Origin: an uncultured Caldilineaceae bacterium
GTDB taxonomy: Bacteria > Chloroflexota > Anaerolineae > Caldilineales > Caldilineaceae
Reading direction: 5' to 3'
Length of the DNA stretch: 64,000 bases
Assembly (NCBI GenBank): GCA_958295915.1
Contig: OY282381.1
Coordinates: 4,894,001 to 4,958,000, forward strand
Part shown: positions 1 through 7,843 of the stretch, piece by piece
Numbering within the stretch: the stretch's first letter is position 1
How the letters are laid out: each line of letters opens with the position of its first letter
The notes under the pieces: model-generated
What the model was told of the DNA's origin: nothing
The model's input: the letters and a program-made list of their open reading frames with translations, nothing else
The model's database searches: none
Program-made: the position numbers and the translations under genes

Positions 1-1
1 G

Positions 2-544
2 CCCGGCGCCACGGATGAACTGTTCCTGCAGCGCGCCATTGCCCTGGATGTATCTGCCGAGATTGTCGACTCTACGCTGCTCGTGAACGCGCGCGTCACC
101 AATAGCGGCGCCGGACATCACTTCCCCACAGGCTCCCCCCTTCGCCAGATGCTACTCGTTGTGCGGGCAACCGATGCCCAGGGTACCGCCCTGCCCTTGG
201 TTGACGGTACCGTTCTGCCCGATTGGGCCGGGGATGTAGCGGGAGAGGCCGGCCAGGGCTTTGTCAAAATTCTGCGGGATACGCTTACCGACGAAGAGCC
301 GACCTTTTCCCACTGGCGGATGGTGACGCTTGTCCAGGACACGCGCATCCCGGCGCAGACAACACAGAGCAGTTCGTATGTCTTTGCCGTGGCGGACAAT
401 TCACGTAGGGGCGCCCCTCGCGCCCGCCCCCTTCAAGTTGAGGCGCAACTGATCTACCGCCGGGCATTCCAGCAGTTGCAGGAGTGGAAAGGCTGGAACG
501 ACCCGGATATCCTATTGGCCTCAGAAACAATAGAAATCGAATAA
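2..544 (+). CDS. C-terminal part of a secreted multihaem cytochrome c-like protein (5' end outside window)
   Basis: The frame is open from base 2 with no credible start, so only the last 180 or so residues are visible. They form a beta-rich domain that begins around NSGAGHHFPTG and contains a WR...DTRIP stretch. This kind of C-terminal domain follows the haem repeats in some exported multihaem cytochrome c-like proteins. No CXXCH motif lies in the visible part, so haem binding is inferred from resemblance only. Bases about 407-425, read in frame as RRGAPRARP, look like a piece of dispersed repeat family B. The TAA stop directly abuts the ATG of the next gene, which suggests cotranscription. 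Confidence 0.5.
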   Translation, partial: PGATDELFLQRAIALDVSAEIVDSTLLVNARVTNSGAGHHFPTGSPLRQMLLVVRATDAQGTALPLVDGTVLPDWAGDVAGEAGQGFVKILRDTLTDEEPTFSHWRMVTLVQDTRIPAQTTQSSSYVFAVADNSRRGAPRARPLQVEAQLIYRRAFQQLQEWKGWNDPDILLASETIEIE

Positions 545-1603
545 ATGGAAGATACACTTCTTGAAGTCAATGATCTGAAACAGTGGTTTCCAATCCGTCA
601 GGGATTCTTGCAGCGCACCGTCGGGCACGTCAAAGCCGTTGACGGCGTCAGTTTTGTCATCCGCCGCAATGAAGCCTTGGGCCTGGTGGGCGAGAGCGGT
701 TCCGGCAAGACAACGGTCGGGCGCGCATTGCTGCGGCTCTATGACCCGACTGCGGGTGAAATCTGGTACACGACCGCCGATGGCAAGCGTATCGACATCG
801 CCCATATCGCCCAAGCGGAGATGAAACCCCTGCGCAAAGAGATGCGCATGATCTTTCAGGATCCGTTCAGTTCGCTCAACCCGCGACTGACTGTGAAAGA
901 CCTGATCGGTGAACCGCTCATCATCCACAAGGTAGCCTCCGGTCGGGTGTTGGAAGACAGAGTTGCGAAGCTGATGCAGTCGGTTGGACTGGATCCGAAC
1001 TACATGCGCCGCTATCCACACGAATTCTCCGGTGGCCAAAGGCAACGCATCGGCCTCGCGCGCACGCTGGCGCTCAGCCCCCGACTGCTTATCGCCGATG
1101 AACCGGTTTCAGCCCTGGATGTGTCGATCCAGGCCCAGGTGCTGAATCTGCTCCAGCAGTTGAAGGACGAACTGGGGCTGACCTATCTGTTCATCGCCCA
1201 CGATCTGTCCGTTGTCGAACACATGTGTGATCGCATCGCCGTGATGTATGTGGGGCGGCTGGTGGAGATCGCTGGGTCGGATACATTGTTGCAACGACCG
1301 CTGCATCCATACACAGAAGCGCTGGTGTCTGCCATTCCGCCGGCTGATCCGGAGATCAGATTGGATCGGATTATCCTCGAGGGCGACATCCCCAGTCCGG
1401 CCAATCCACCCTCCGGCTGTGTCTTTCACCCCCGTTGCCTCTACGCCCAGGATGTATGCACGCGGGAGGAACCGCAGTTGGAAGAGATCGAGCCGGGCCA
1501 TTTTGCCAGTTGCCACTTCGCCCAGGAGCTGAACCTGCAAGGTATCGGAGGATTGGATGGCGCAACCCCCCATCTGACGGGCATCGTTGCGCCATCCAAC
1601 TAG
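545..1603 (+). CDS. Oligopeptide/dipeptide ABC transporter ATP-binding protein (OppF/DppF type)
   Basis: This is the cytoplasmic ATPase of a peptide or nickel-type ABC importer (352 aa, usual length for the family). Walker A GESGSGKTT lies at residues 49-57, the signature SGGQRQR near 161, Walker B LLIADEP near 182, and the H-loop in FIAHDLS. The C-terminal oligopeptide-transporter extension is present near residue 288 (NPPSGCVFHPRC), with the Cys residues typical of OppD/OppF/DppF proteins. The membrane and substrate-binding subunits are not in the window and are presumably upstream. The ATG immediately follows the stop of the preceding gene. The family assignment is firm; the substrate cannot be told from the ATPase. 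Confidence 0.92.
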   Translation: MEDTLLEVNDLKQWFPIRQGFLQRTVGHVKAVDGVSFVIRRNEALGLVGESGSGKTTVGRALLRLYDPTAGEIWYTTADGKRIDIAHIAQAEMKPLRKEMRMIFQDPFSSLNPRLTVKDLIGEPLIIHKVASGRVLEDRVAKLMQSVGLDPNYMRRYPHEFSGGQRQRIGLARTLALSPRLLIADEPVSALDVSIQAQVLNLLQQLKDELGLTYLFIAHDLSVVEHMCDRIAVMYVGRLVEIAGSDTLLQRPLHPYTEALVSAIPPADPEIRLDRIILEGDIPSPANPPSGCVFHPRCLYAQDVCTREEPQLEEIEPGHFASCHFAQELNLQGIGGLDGATPHLTGIVAPSN

Positions 1604-1605
1604 AA

Positions 1606-1998
1606 ATGACACAGAACGCCTCTGACGGGCGGCAACTCAACATCGACGCCGCCCTGCTCGCCTATCTGATTCCCGTGCTTGGGCCAGTATACATTCTTGC
1701 GCTGCGAAAAGACGATGCCTTTTCTCGTTTTCATGCGCTTCAATCTCTGTTGATCGTGTTGGCGCTCATCTTGGCGCCCGTGGCGTGGTTCTTATTTTCG
1801 TGGCTGGTTGTCTTTTTGCCCTTTGGCGGCGTCATCGCCGCCTACATCTTCGCCTTGGTCATTGCTGTCTATCTTGCCGTAGTCGTCGCCTGGCTGGCCG
1901 GCATCGTCAATGCCCTGCGCGCCAAACGCGCGCCAGTCCCATTCTTCGGGCGAATGCTGGGGAATTACACAAATTATATGAATCATAGTCGATCATAG
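1606..1998 (+). CDS. DUF4870/Tic20-like small membrane protein
   Basis: A 130-residue protein with three hydrophobic segments: residues about 15-32 (LLAYLIPVLGPVYILAL), 44-68 and 72-98. The short loop KDDAFSRFHALQSLL has the [K/D]-x-FxRFHA-x-QS pattern of DUF4870/Tic20-like proteins. Function in the family is unknown. The ATG at 1606 is chosen because it lies just after the ABC ATPase stop (TAG at 1601-1603) and starts the conserved region; a longer frame from 1435 overlaps the ATPase and is not credible. The C-terminal NYMNHSRS is encoded by the start of a dispersed repeat (family D), so the natural C-terminus may have been replaced. Confidence 0.75.
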   Translation: MTQNASDGRQLNIDAALLAYLIPVLGPVYILALRKDDAFSRFHALQSLLIVLALILAPVAWFLFSWLVVFLPFGGVIAAYIFALVIAVYLAVVVAWLAGIVNALRAKRAPVPFFGRMLGNYTNYMNHSRS

Positions 1999-2043
1999 TC
2001 GGTTTTCCCTGGCGTCTCCGCGTCCTGGCGACATTGCGTTTCT
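1976..2043. repeat. Dispersed repeat family D, copy 1
   Basis: The stretch with ATGAATCATAGTCGAT, TTTTCCCTGGCGTCTC and CCTGGCGACATTGCGTTT recurs at 9724-9785 and, in part, at 51500-51550. It lies between the DUF4870 gene and the GH4 gene and supplies the last codons of the former. Confidence 0.6.
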
Positions 2044-2044
2044 T

Positions 2045-2073
2045 TTGGAGCAATCGCAAGCCGGTGCTAAAAT
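2045..2073 (+). promoter_or_regulatory. Candidate sigma70-type promoter upstream of the GH4 gene
   Basis: TTGGAG (2045-2050), a 17-base spacer, then TAAAAT (2068-2073), 60 bases before the chosen GH4 start. Four of six bases match at -35 and five of six at -10. Position and spacing fit, but the -35 is weak. Confidence 0.4.
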
Positions 2074-2132
2074 TGATATGCTGGCTATGTGTCCGGCCGT
2101 TCCTGTCGTATCCCACAACCAGAGGTATTCAG

Positions 2133-3551
2133 ATGCCCAAAATCACATTCATCGGCGCCGGCAGCTTTGGCTTCACCCGCAAACTGGTCCAGGATGTCCT
2201 CACTTTTCCCCGCCTGGAAAACGCGACCATCTGCCTGATGGACATCGACCCGATGAAACTCGATCTTATCGAACAGGCGGTGCGCCGCATCGTGCGCGAG
2301 GGCAACTACCCCGCCACTATCGAGACAACGCTCAGCCGGGAGCAAGCCCTGGACGGCGCCGATTACGTCATCGTCACAATTCTCGTCGGCCATACGGATG
2401 TCTGGCGAAACGATATCGAGATTCCCAAGCAGTACGGTATCGACACAAACATCGGCGACACCCGCGGCCCGTCAGGTATCTTCCGGGCCATGCGCACCAC
2501 CCCGGTGATGGTGGACATTGCCAGAGATATGGAACGACTCTGCCCCCATGCAGTGATGCTCAATTACACCAATCCGATGGTGATGAACTGTCGGGCCATT
2601 CAGAAAGAAACCAGCATCGTCGCCACCGGCCTCTGTCACAGCGTCCAGGGCACCGCCAATATGCTGGCCCGCTGGATCGGCGCGCCTTTCGACGAGATCA
2701 CCTATACCTGCGCCGGCATAAACCACATGGCCTGGTATCTGAAATATGAATGGAATGGAGAGGATGCCTACCCTCTGATCCGCAAGGCCATTACCGAACG
2801 GCCGGAAGTCTACAACGAAGAGCAGGTGCGCAATGAGATGTACCTGCACCTGGACTACTACCCCACCGAGTCCAGCGGCCACCACTCAGAGTACAATCCC
2901 TGGTTCCGCAAGCGCCCTGACCTGATCGAGAAGTACTGCACGCATGGCGCTGGGTGGAATCCTGGCGAGTACGCCTATGTCCTTAAGCATTATTCAGGGC
3001 GGGAGGAAACATGGCAGGATCAGATTCGCGCCTGGCTGGACAATCCTGCGCCCCTGAACCTGGCCCGCGGCCATGAGTACGCAGCCTATATCATCAACGC
3101 GTTGGAGGGAGGCGAGCCATTCCAGTTCAACGGCAATATGCCCAATGGCAGCGACGCAAGCGTCCTGGTGGACAATCTGCCTGTTGGCGCCTGTGTGGAG
3201 ATTCCCGTCTGGGCCAGCCGCAAAGGGTTGGAAAGCGTGCGTGTCGGCGCGCTCCCCGCGTCGGTGGCAATGCTCACCGGCCTCAGCGCGCAGATCGAAG
3301 AAATGGCAGTGGAAGGCATTCTGGAGGGCGATCCCCGCAAGATCGTCCAGGCCATCCTCCACGACCCACTGACGTCTGCCGTCCTGACGATGGCCGAAAT
3401 CCGGGAAATGGTCAACGAGATGTTCGCCGTCAATCGCGAACGCCTGCCCACCTTCTCCCATTATGAAGTGGAAGGAGACCGACCAATGCGTCTGCTGACG
3501 GAGCCGCAGCACAGCGCGCAGCCAGAGGCGCAACCGGTCTTGACGGACTAA
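2133..3551 (+). CDS. Glycoside hydrolase family 4 protein (alpha-galactosidase / alpha-glucuronidase type)
   Basis: GH4 enzymes cleave glycosides by an NAD+ and Mn2+-dependent redox mechanism in the cytoplasm. This 472-residue protein starts with the Rossmann loop GAGSFGFT (residues about 7-14) and has NYTNPM, the metal ligand Cys168 in GLCHSVQG and His198 in GINHMAW, all as in MelA-like members. The start at 2133 is preceded by AGAGG and begins exactly at the family N-terminus (MPKITFIGAGS); the frame is open to 2034 but the extra 33 residues are unlike the family and overlap repeat D. Neighbours are a mannonate dehydratase-like enzyme and a DapA-family aldolase, so a galacturonide or glucuronide may be the real substrate rather than melibiose. 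Confidence 0.9.
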   Translation: MPKITFIGAGSFGFTRKLVQDVLTFPRLENATICLMDIDPMKLDLIEQAVRRIVREGNYPATIETTLSREQALDGADYVIVTILVGHTDVWRNDIEIPKQYGIDTNIGDTRGPSGIFRAMRTTPVMVDIARDMERLCPHAVMLNYTNPMVMNCRAIQKETSIVATGLCHSVQGTANMLARWIGAPFDEITYTCAGINHMAWYLKYEWNGEDAYPLIRKAITERPEVYNEEQVRNEMYLHLDYYPTESSGHHSEYNPWFRKRPDLIEKYCTHGAGWNPGEYAYVLKHYSGREETWQDQIRAWLDNPAPLNLARGHEYAAYIINALEGGEPFQFNGNMPNGSDASVLVDNLPVGACVEIPVWASRKGLESVRVGALPASVAMLTGLSAQIEEMAVEGILEGDPRKIVQAILHDPLTSAVLTMAEIREMVNEMFAVNRERLPTFSHYEVEGDRPMRLLTEPQHSAQPEAQPVLTD

Positions 3552-3635
3552 GAACCTGTTGGAAACGTAACAGTTAGCGATCACAAGTTGTTGTACACAT
3601 TTGCTTGACTTTTTTCAAACAGCCTCTCACTGCAT

Positions 3636-3660
3636 GCGGGCGAGACGCCCGCGATCCCAG
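3636..3660. repeat. Dispersed palindromic repeat family A
   Basis: GCGGGCG-AGA-CGCCCGC (3636-3652), a 7-bp inverted repeat with a 3-base loop, followed by GATCCCAG. Same element as at 8325, 10557, 48957, 48989, 49137, 51406, 53531, 54816 and 57036. Confidence 0.8.
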
Positions 3661-3686
3661 AGGTCTGCAAAAACAGGAGCGCGCCC

Positions 3687-4007
3687 ATGCTGTATGAATA
3701 CCGTATCTACGAATGTCACCCTGGCAAGCGGGATGATTGGGTCCAGTTTATGGAAAGTGTGATCATTCCATTTCAGGTGTCGAAAGGGATGGTCGTTGTC
3801 GGTTCATTCATCGACGAGGAAGATGAGAACTGTTATGTCTGGATGCGTCGTTTTCAGGATGAGAACGAACGTGAGAATCTCTACGAGGCTGTCTACCAAT
3901 CCGACAGGTGGCTGAACGACATCGGCCCGCGCATCCCTGCATTGCTCAACCGGGAGACGATCAAGGTCATGCGCCTTGTGCCGACGTCGAAGTCGGTGCT
4001 GCAATAA
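3687..4007 (+). CDS. NIPSNAP-family protein
   Basis: A 106-residue protein matching the NIPSNAP ferredoxin-like fold: the opening MLYEYRIYECHPGKRDDW and a central MRRFQDENERENLYEAVY. Family function in bacteria is not established; members often lie in catabolic operons as small dimeric alpha/beta-barrel proteins. CAGGAG lies seven bases before the ATG. It is 11 bases upstream of the DapA-family gene and on the same strand, so it probably belongs to the sugar-catabolism transcript. Confidence 0.8.
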   Translation: MLYEYRIYECHPGKRDDWVQFMESVIIPFQVSKGMVVVGSFIDEEDENCYVWMRRFQDENERENLYEAVYQSDRWLNDIGPRIPALLNRETIKVMRLVPTSKSVLQ

Positions 4008-4018
4008 GGACCCACCCT

Positions 4019-4939
4019 ATGCCCGAACTTTCCCTGCGCGGCGTCTTTGCCCCGACTCTGACGCCCGTCAACGCCGACCTGACTATCGATATCCCGGCGT
4101 ATTTCGAATTCTGCAACCGCCTGCTGGCAGGAGGCTGCCACGGGCTCGTCCTGTTTGGCACCAACAGTGAAGCCACTTCCTTTTCCGCAGGCGAGCGCAT
4201 GGCCGCCGTCGATGCCGTAATCGAGGCAGGTATTGCGCCTGAAAAACTCGTTGTCGGCAGCGGCGCCGCATCGTTCACGGAAGCCGTTGAACTGACCCGC
4301 CACGCAGTACAGGCCGGCTGCCGCGGCGTATTGACCCTGCCGCCGTTCTACTATCCGAATGTGTCCGCTGAAGGCCTCTTCCGCTCCTTCGCCGCCATCT
4401 GCGACCGCGTGAACGACGACCGCCTGCGTATGTATTTCTATCACATCCCCCAGGTGAGCGGCGTTCCCCTCAGCCCGGCCCTCGTGGCCCGGCTGGCCGA
4501 GGCATTTCCCGGCCAGGCCGCCGGCGTGAAGGACAGCTCCGGCGACCTGGAAAACCTGCTGCGTTTGCATGAGGTGGCGCAGCGCTTTCCCGGCTTCGCG
4601 ATTTTCTGCGGCACAGAAGCCCATCTGTTGCAGAATTTGCGGGGTGGCGGCGGCGGCTGTATCTCCGGGATGGCGAACGTCCTGCCCCATGTCATTCGGG
4701 ACCTGTATGACAATTGGCAAGCGCCCGATGCGGATGAACGCCAGAACCGCGCCAATGGGATCCGCAGCGCAATCGTCGCTTCCGGCCACAATATGATTGC
4801 CTCCCTGAAAGTGATCGTCGCTGACCAGACCGGACGACCCGCTTGGAGCCGGGTACGCCCGCCGCTGGTCGAGTTGACCGGTGCGGAGCGGACGCAGTTG
4901 CTGGCGGCGCTGCGCGCCGCGCAGCCGCCGGCTGTATAG
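4019..4939 (+). CDS. Dihydrodipicolinate synthase / N-acetylneuraminate lyase family aldolase
   Basis: A class I pyruvate-dependent TIM-barrel aldolase of 306 residues. The Schiff-base Lys171 lies in AGVKDSSGD, the catalytic Tyr141 in FYHIPQ, and the pyruvate-binding region is GTNSEATSFS. These are the DapA/NanA/KDG-aldolase hallmarks; the sequence alone does not decide the substrate. Because it sits between a GH4 glycosidase and a mannonate dehydratase-like gene, a role in cleaving 2-keto-3-deoxy sugar acids is more likely than lysine biosynthesis, but this is inference. The ATG at 4019 begins the family N-terminus; the frame is open to 3908 inside the NIPSNAP gene. Confidence 0.87.
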   Translation: MPELSLRGVFAPTLTPVNADLTIDIPAYFEFCNRLLAGGCHGLVLFGTNSEATSFSAGERMAAVDAVIEAGIAPEKLVVGSGAASFTEAVELTRHAVQAGCRGVLTLPPFYYPNVSAEGLFRSFAAICDRVNDDRLRMYFYHIPQVSGVPLSPALVARLAEAFPGQAAGVKDSSGDLENLLRLHEVAQRFPGFAIFCGTEAHLLQNLRGGGGGCISGMANVLPHVIRDLYDNWQAPDADERQNRANGIRSAIVASGHNMIASLKVIVADQTGRPAWSRVRPPLVELTGAERTQLLAALRAAQPPAV

Positions 4940-4952
4940 AAAGGAGCTTTGC

Positions 4953-5930
4953 ATGTCTCTGCCAATGCGTATTGGCCTGGGCCAGTTCAATGAACTGACC
5001 GACGAGAAGCTGGCATTCATCAAACAGCTTGGGGCCGATGATTTTCTGATGAACACGCCGAAACTCCCCGGCGACAAGCAGTGGGAGTACCAAGATCTGA
5101 AGGCGGCCAAAGAGCGGGCCGACGCAGCCGGTCTGCGGCTGATGTGTCTGGAAAATGTGCCCGTCTCCTTCTACCATAAAGCGATGCTGGGCTTGCCAGG
5201 ACGAGACGAGCAGATCGACCACATGCAAACGACAATTCGCAACATGGGGAGAGCTGGCATTTCGATTCTCGGCTATCACTGGATGCCCAACCAGGTTTGG
5301 CGCACGCCGGACCCAGCGTTGCTGCGGGGCGGCGCGCGCGGCACCCGCTTCAATCTGGAGGAGCACGACCCAAATGAACTGACGCACAGCCGCATCTACC
5401 ATGCCGATGAGATGTGGGCCAACTACGAATACTACATGGAGCGCATTCTGCCGGTGGCGGAGGAAGCCGGCGTGACCCTTGCTTTGCATCCAGACGACCC
5501 GCCAGTGGCGTCTCTCGGCGGCGTGGCCCGTATCTTTCACAACTTTGAGGGCTTCAAACGGGCAATTGACCGCTTCGACAGCCCCAATCATGGCCTGGAT
5601 TTCTGCATGGGCTGCTGGTCAGAGATGGACGGCCACGACTACGTCCTCGAGGCCATACGCCATTTTGGTGGCCGCGATCGCATCGTCTACGTCCATTTCC
5701 GCGATGTGCAGGGCACTGTCCCCTGCTTCAACGAATGTTTCATCAACGAGGGCAATGTCGACCCGTTTGAAGTGATGAAGACGCTGAAGGAAGTAGAATT
5801 CACCGGCTTTATGATCACCGACCATGTGCCAGCGATGGTGGATGACACCTCCTGGGGACACCGCGGCCGCGCCTATGCCATCGGGTATATGACAGCGATG
5901 CTGGAGATGGTAAACCGGCTTGCAGCATAG
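4953..5930 (+). CDS. uxuA: Mannonate dehydratase-like TIM-barrel enzyme (UxuA family)
   Basis: UxuA dehydrates D-mannonate to 2-keto-3-deoxygluconate in hexuronate breakdown. The 325-residue protein has the metal- and substrate-binding stretches LALHPDDPP (about residue 172), GLDFCMGCW (about 215) and YVHFRDVQG (about 249), and the C-terminal ITDHVP, in the usual order. It is shorter than E. coli UxuA but close to the shorter family members. AAGGAG precedes the ATG at 4953. It lies 13 bases after the DapA-like gene, so KDG produced here could be cleaved by that aldolase. Close relatives annotated only as xylose-isomerase-like TIM barrels are an alternative. Confidence 0.82.
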   Translation: MSLPMRIGLGQFNELTDEKLAFIKQLGADDFLMNTPKLPGDKQWEYQDLKAAKERADAAGLRLMCLENVPVSFYHKAMLGLPGRDEQIDHMQTTIRNMGRAGISILGYHWMPNQVWRTPDPALLRGGARGTRFNLEEHDPNELTHSRIYHADEMWANYEYYMERILPVAEEAGVTLALHPDDPPVASLGGVARIFHNFEGFKRAIDRFDSPNHGLDFCMGCWSEMDGHDYVLEAIRHFGGRDRIVYVHFRDVQGTVPCFNECFINEGNVDPFEVMKTLKEVEFTGFMITDHVPAMVDDTSWGHRGRAYAIGYMTAMLEMVNRLAA

Positions 5931-5949
5931 AAATACACTTCATCTGCAA

Positions 5950-6903
5950 ATGAACTTTCCACCTCTTGACCCTCAGCTCCTCCAACGCCGCCTGGCGCCG
6001 CCAGCGGCTCCGCTGCGTATGGTCTTGGACACAGACGCATATAACGAAATCGATGACCAATTCGCTGTCGTATACGCGCTGCTCTCGCCCGAACGCTTGA
6101 CCGTCGAAGCCCTCTACGCTGCGCCTTTCCATAACGCCCGCTCCTCCGGTCCAAGGGATGGGATGGAAAAGAGTTACGCCGAAATCCACCGACTGTTGGC
6201 GCGCTTGCCAGCCATCGCTCGACCCCGGAACGGGTATGTTCTGCGGGGAGCTACAGCATGGCTGCCGGATGAGCGGACACCGGTAGAGAGTGAAGCCGCT
6301 GCCGATCTCATCGCCCGGGCGTTGGCCTCACCGCTGGAAGATCCCTTGTACGTTGTCGCCATCGGCGCGAGTACGAATATCGCCTCAGCTCTGCTGCTGG
6401 AACCGATGATCCGGGAACGCATCGTTGTCCTGTGGTTGGGGGGCCATGCCCGGCATTGGCCCGACACGCGCGAGTTCAATCTGCGCCAGGATCCTGGCGC
6501 CAGCCGCATTCTCCTGGACTGTGGCGTCCCACTGCTGCGTTTCCCATGTATGGGGGTTGTCTCCCATCTGCATACAACCTTACCGGAAATGGCCGCGCAT
6601 GTGCAAGGGAAAGGAGCTATCGGCGCCTATCTCTTTGAGATCTTCCGCGACCACCATGCGGATCATTTTGGCTATTCCAAACAGCTCTGGGATCTGGCGC
6701 CGATTGGCTGGCTGATCAATCCGCAGTGGGCGCCCATGGAACTGGTCAGCTCACCGCGATTGACCGCTGAAATCACCTGGGCCTTTGACGATAGCCGACA
6801 CCCCATCTCCTGCGCTCGCTACGTCCAACGCGATAGGATCTTTCAGGATCTGTTCACGAAATTGCGTCAGGCCGCCCCAGGGCCGCAGGGTCAGGGGCGA
6901 TGA
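5950..6903 (+). CDS. Inosine-uridine preferring nucleoside hydrolase family protein
   Basis: Nucleoside hydrolases split the N-glycosidic bond of ribonucleosides with a Ca2+-bound water. The diagnostic Asp cluster is present as LDTDAYNEIDDQFAV (about residues 26-40), followed by IGASTNIASALL and WLGGH. The protein has 317 residues from the ATG at 5950; another in-frame ATG at 5920 overlaps the preceding gene by 11 bases. Neither has a strong ribosome-binding site. The window between DDQFA and the C-terminus has a Tyr/Trp-rich loop unlike RihA, so the true substrate is uncertain. It probably ends the sugar-catabolic transcript. Confidence 0.83.
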   Translation: MNFPPLDPQLLQRRLAPPAAPLRMVLDTDAYNEIDDQFAVVYALLSPERLTVEALYAAPFHNARSSGPRDGMEKSYAEIHRLLARLPAIARPRNGYVLRGATAWLPDERTPVESEAAADLIARALASPLEDPLYVVAIGASTNIASALLLEPMIRERIVVLWLGGHARHWPDTREFNLRQDPGASRILLDCGVPLLRFPCMGVVSHLHTTLPEMAAHVQGKGAIGAYLFEIFRDHHADHFGYSKQLWDLAPIGWLINPQWAPMELVSSPRLTAEITWAFDDSRHPISCARYVQRDRIFQDLFTKLRQAAPGPQGQGR

Positions 6904-6925
6904 GCTTCTTCGACAGGAGATGCGC

Positions 6926-7843
6926 ATGAATTTTGCGCTCATGCCCAACGAATACCCGGCGGATGCGCTGCGCCGCATCGTGTGCGAACAGATCGACGGA
7001 GCCATCGCTCAACTTCAGCGCGCCGACGATCTGAATGAGGGCATTCATGAGGCGCGTAAACACTTCAAGCGGGTGCGGTCCGTCGCACGGCTGGCGCGGG
7101 GCGCGCTTCCAGACAAGACATATCGTCGAGAGAACGTTTTCTTCCGCGATCAGGGCCGCATCCTTTCACCGCTGCGCGACAATGTTGTCTATATCGAAAC
7201 GCTGGATATGCTGAGAAAGCGCCACGGCAATCAGTTGTCCGGCAAGGCATTCATCAAGATGCGCCGGTCTCTTGTGGATAGACACGAAATGCTTCTGAGA
7301 ACATTTGCCGAAGACGACCGCAAGATCCCTGTTGTGATCAAATCACTGCGAGAAGCGCGACTCCGGGCCCAGGATTGGAAGTTCACCGCCGAAGGGTTCG
7401 CTTACTTCGCGCGCGGGCTTCGTAGAATCTATAGCCAGGGCCGTTCTGAGAAGAAAGTCGCGTATGCCCAGCCCACCACCGAGAACTTTCATGCCTGGCG
7501 CAAACGAGTCAAGTACCTTTGGTATCATCTGCAAATTCTCCAACCTCTATCTCCCAAGGCCATGAAAGTGATGGAACGCGAGAGCGATCTGTTGGCCGAT
7601 CGGCTGGGTAAGGAGCACGACCTGGCCGTGCTGGAAGAATCTCAGTATATCACTGAGCTGCAGAGCCTTAGCGAGCGAAACGCCGACCTGCTCACCGCCC
7701 TGATTGCCCGTGAGCGGGTCCGTAGGCGCAACGCGGCCGTGCCCGTGGCAGACCGAATGTATATGGAGAAGCCCGCCCAATTTGTCAACCGCATCGAAGG
7801 CTACTGGCAACGATACCAGTCGAAAGGTCTCTCCCGACCTTAG
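6926..7843 (+). CDS. CHAD domain protein
   Basis: CHAD domains are alpha-helical proteins with conserved basic and His residues that bind polyphosphate. Here one CHAD domain spans almost all 305 residues: the first helix pair holds IHEARKHFKRVRSVARL and the second HAWRKRVKYLWYHLQIL. The start at 6926 is favoured by AGGAG at 6915-6919; an in-frame ATG at 6920 lies two codons earlier. A polyphosphate kinase fragment lies 3 kb downstream, which fits polyphosphate-related biology. The 3' end overlaps the frame of the following sulfatase-like protein. Confidence 0.85.
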   Translation: MNFALMPNEYPADALRRIVCEQIDGAIAQLQRADDLNEGIHEARKHFKRVRSVARLARGALPDKTYRRENVFFRDQGRILSPLRDNVVYIETLDMLRKRHGNQLSGKAFIKMRRSLVDRHEMLLRTFAEDDRKIPVVIKSLREARLRAQDWKFTAEGFAYFARGLRRIYSQGRSEKKVAYAQPTTENFHAWRKRVKYLWYHLQILQPLSPKAMKVMERESDLLADRLGKEHDLAVLEESQYITELQSLSERNADLLTALIARERVRRRNAAVPVADRMYMEKPAQFVNRIEGYWQRYQSKGLSRP

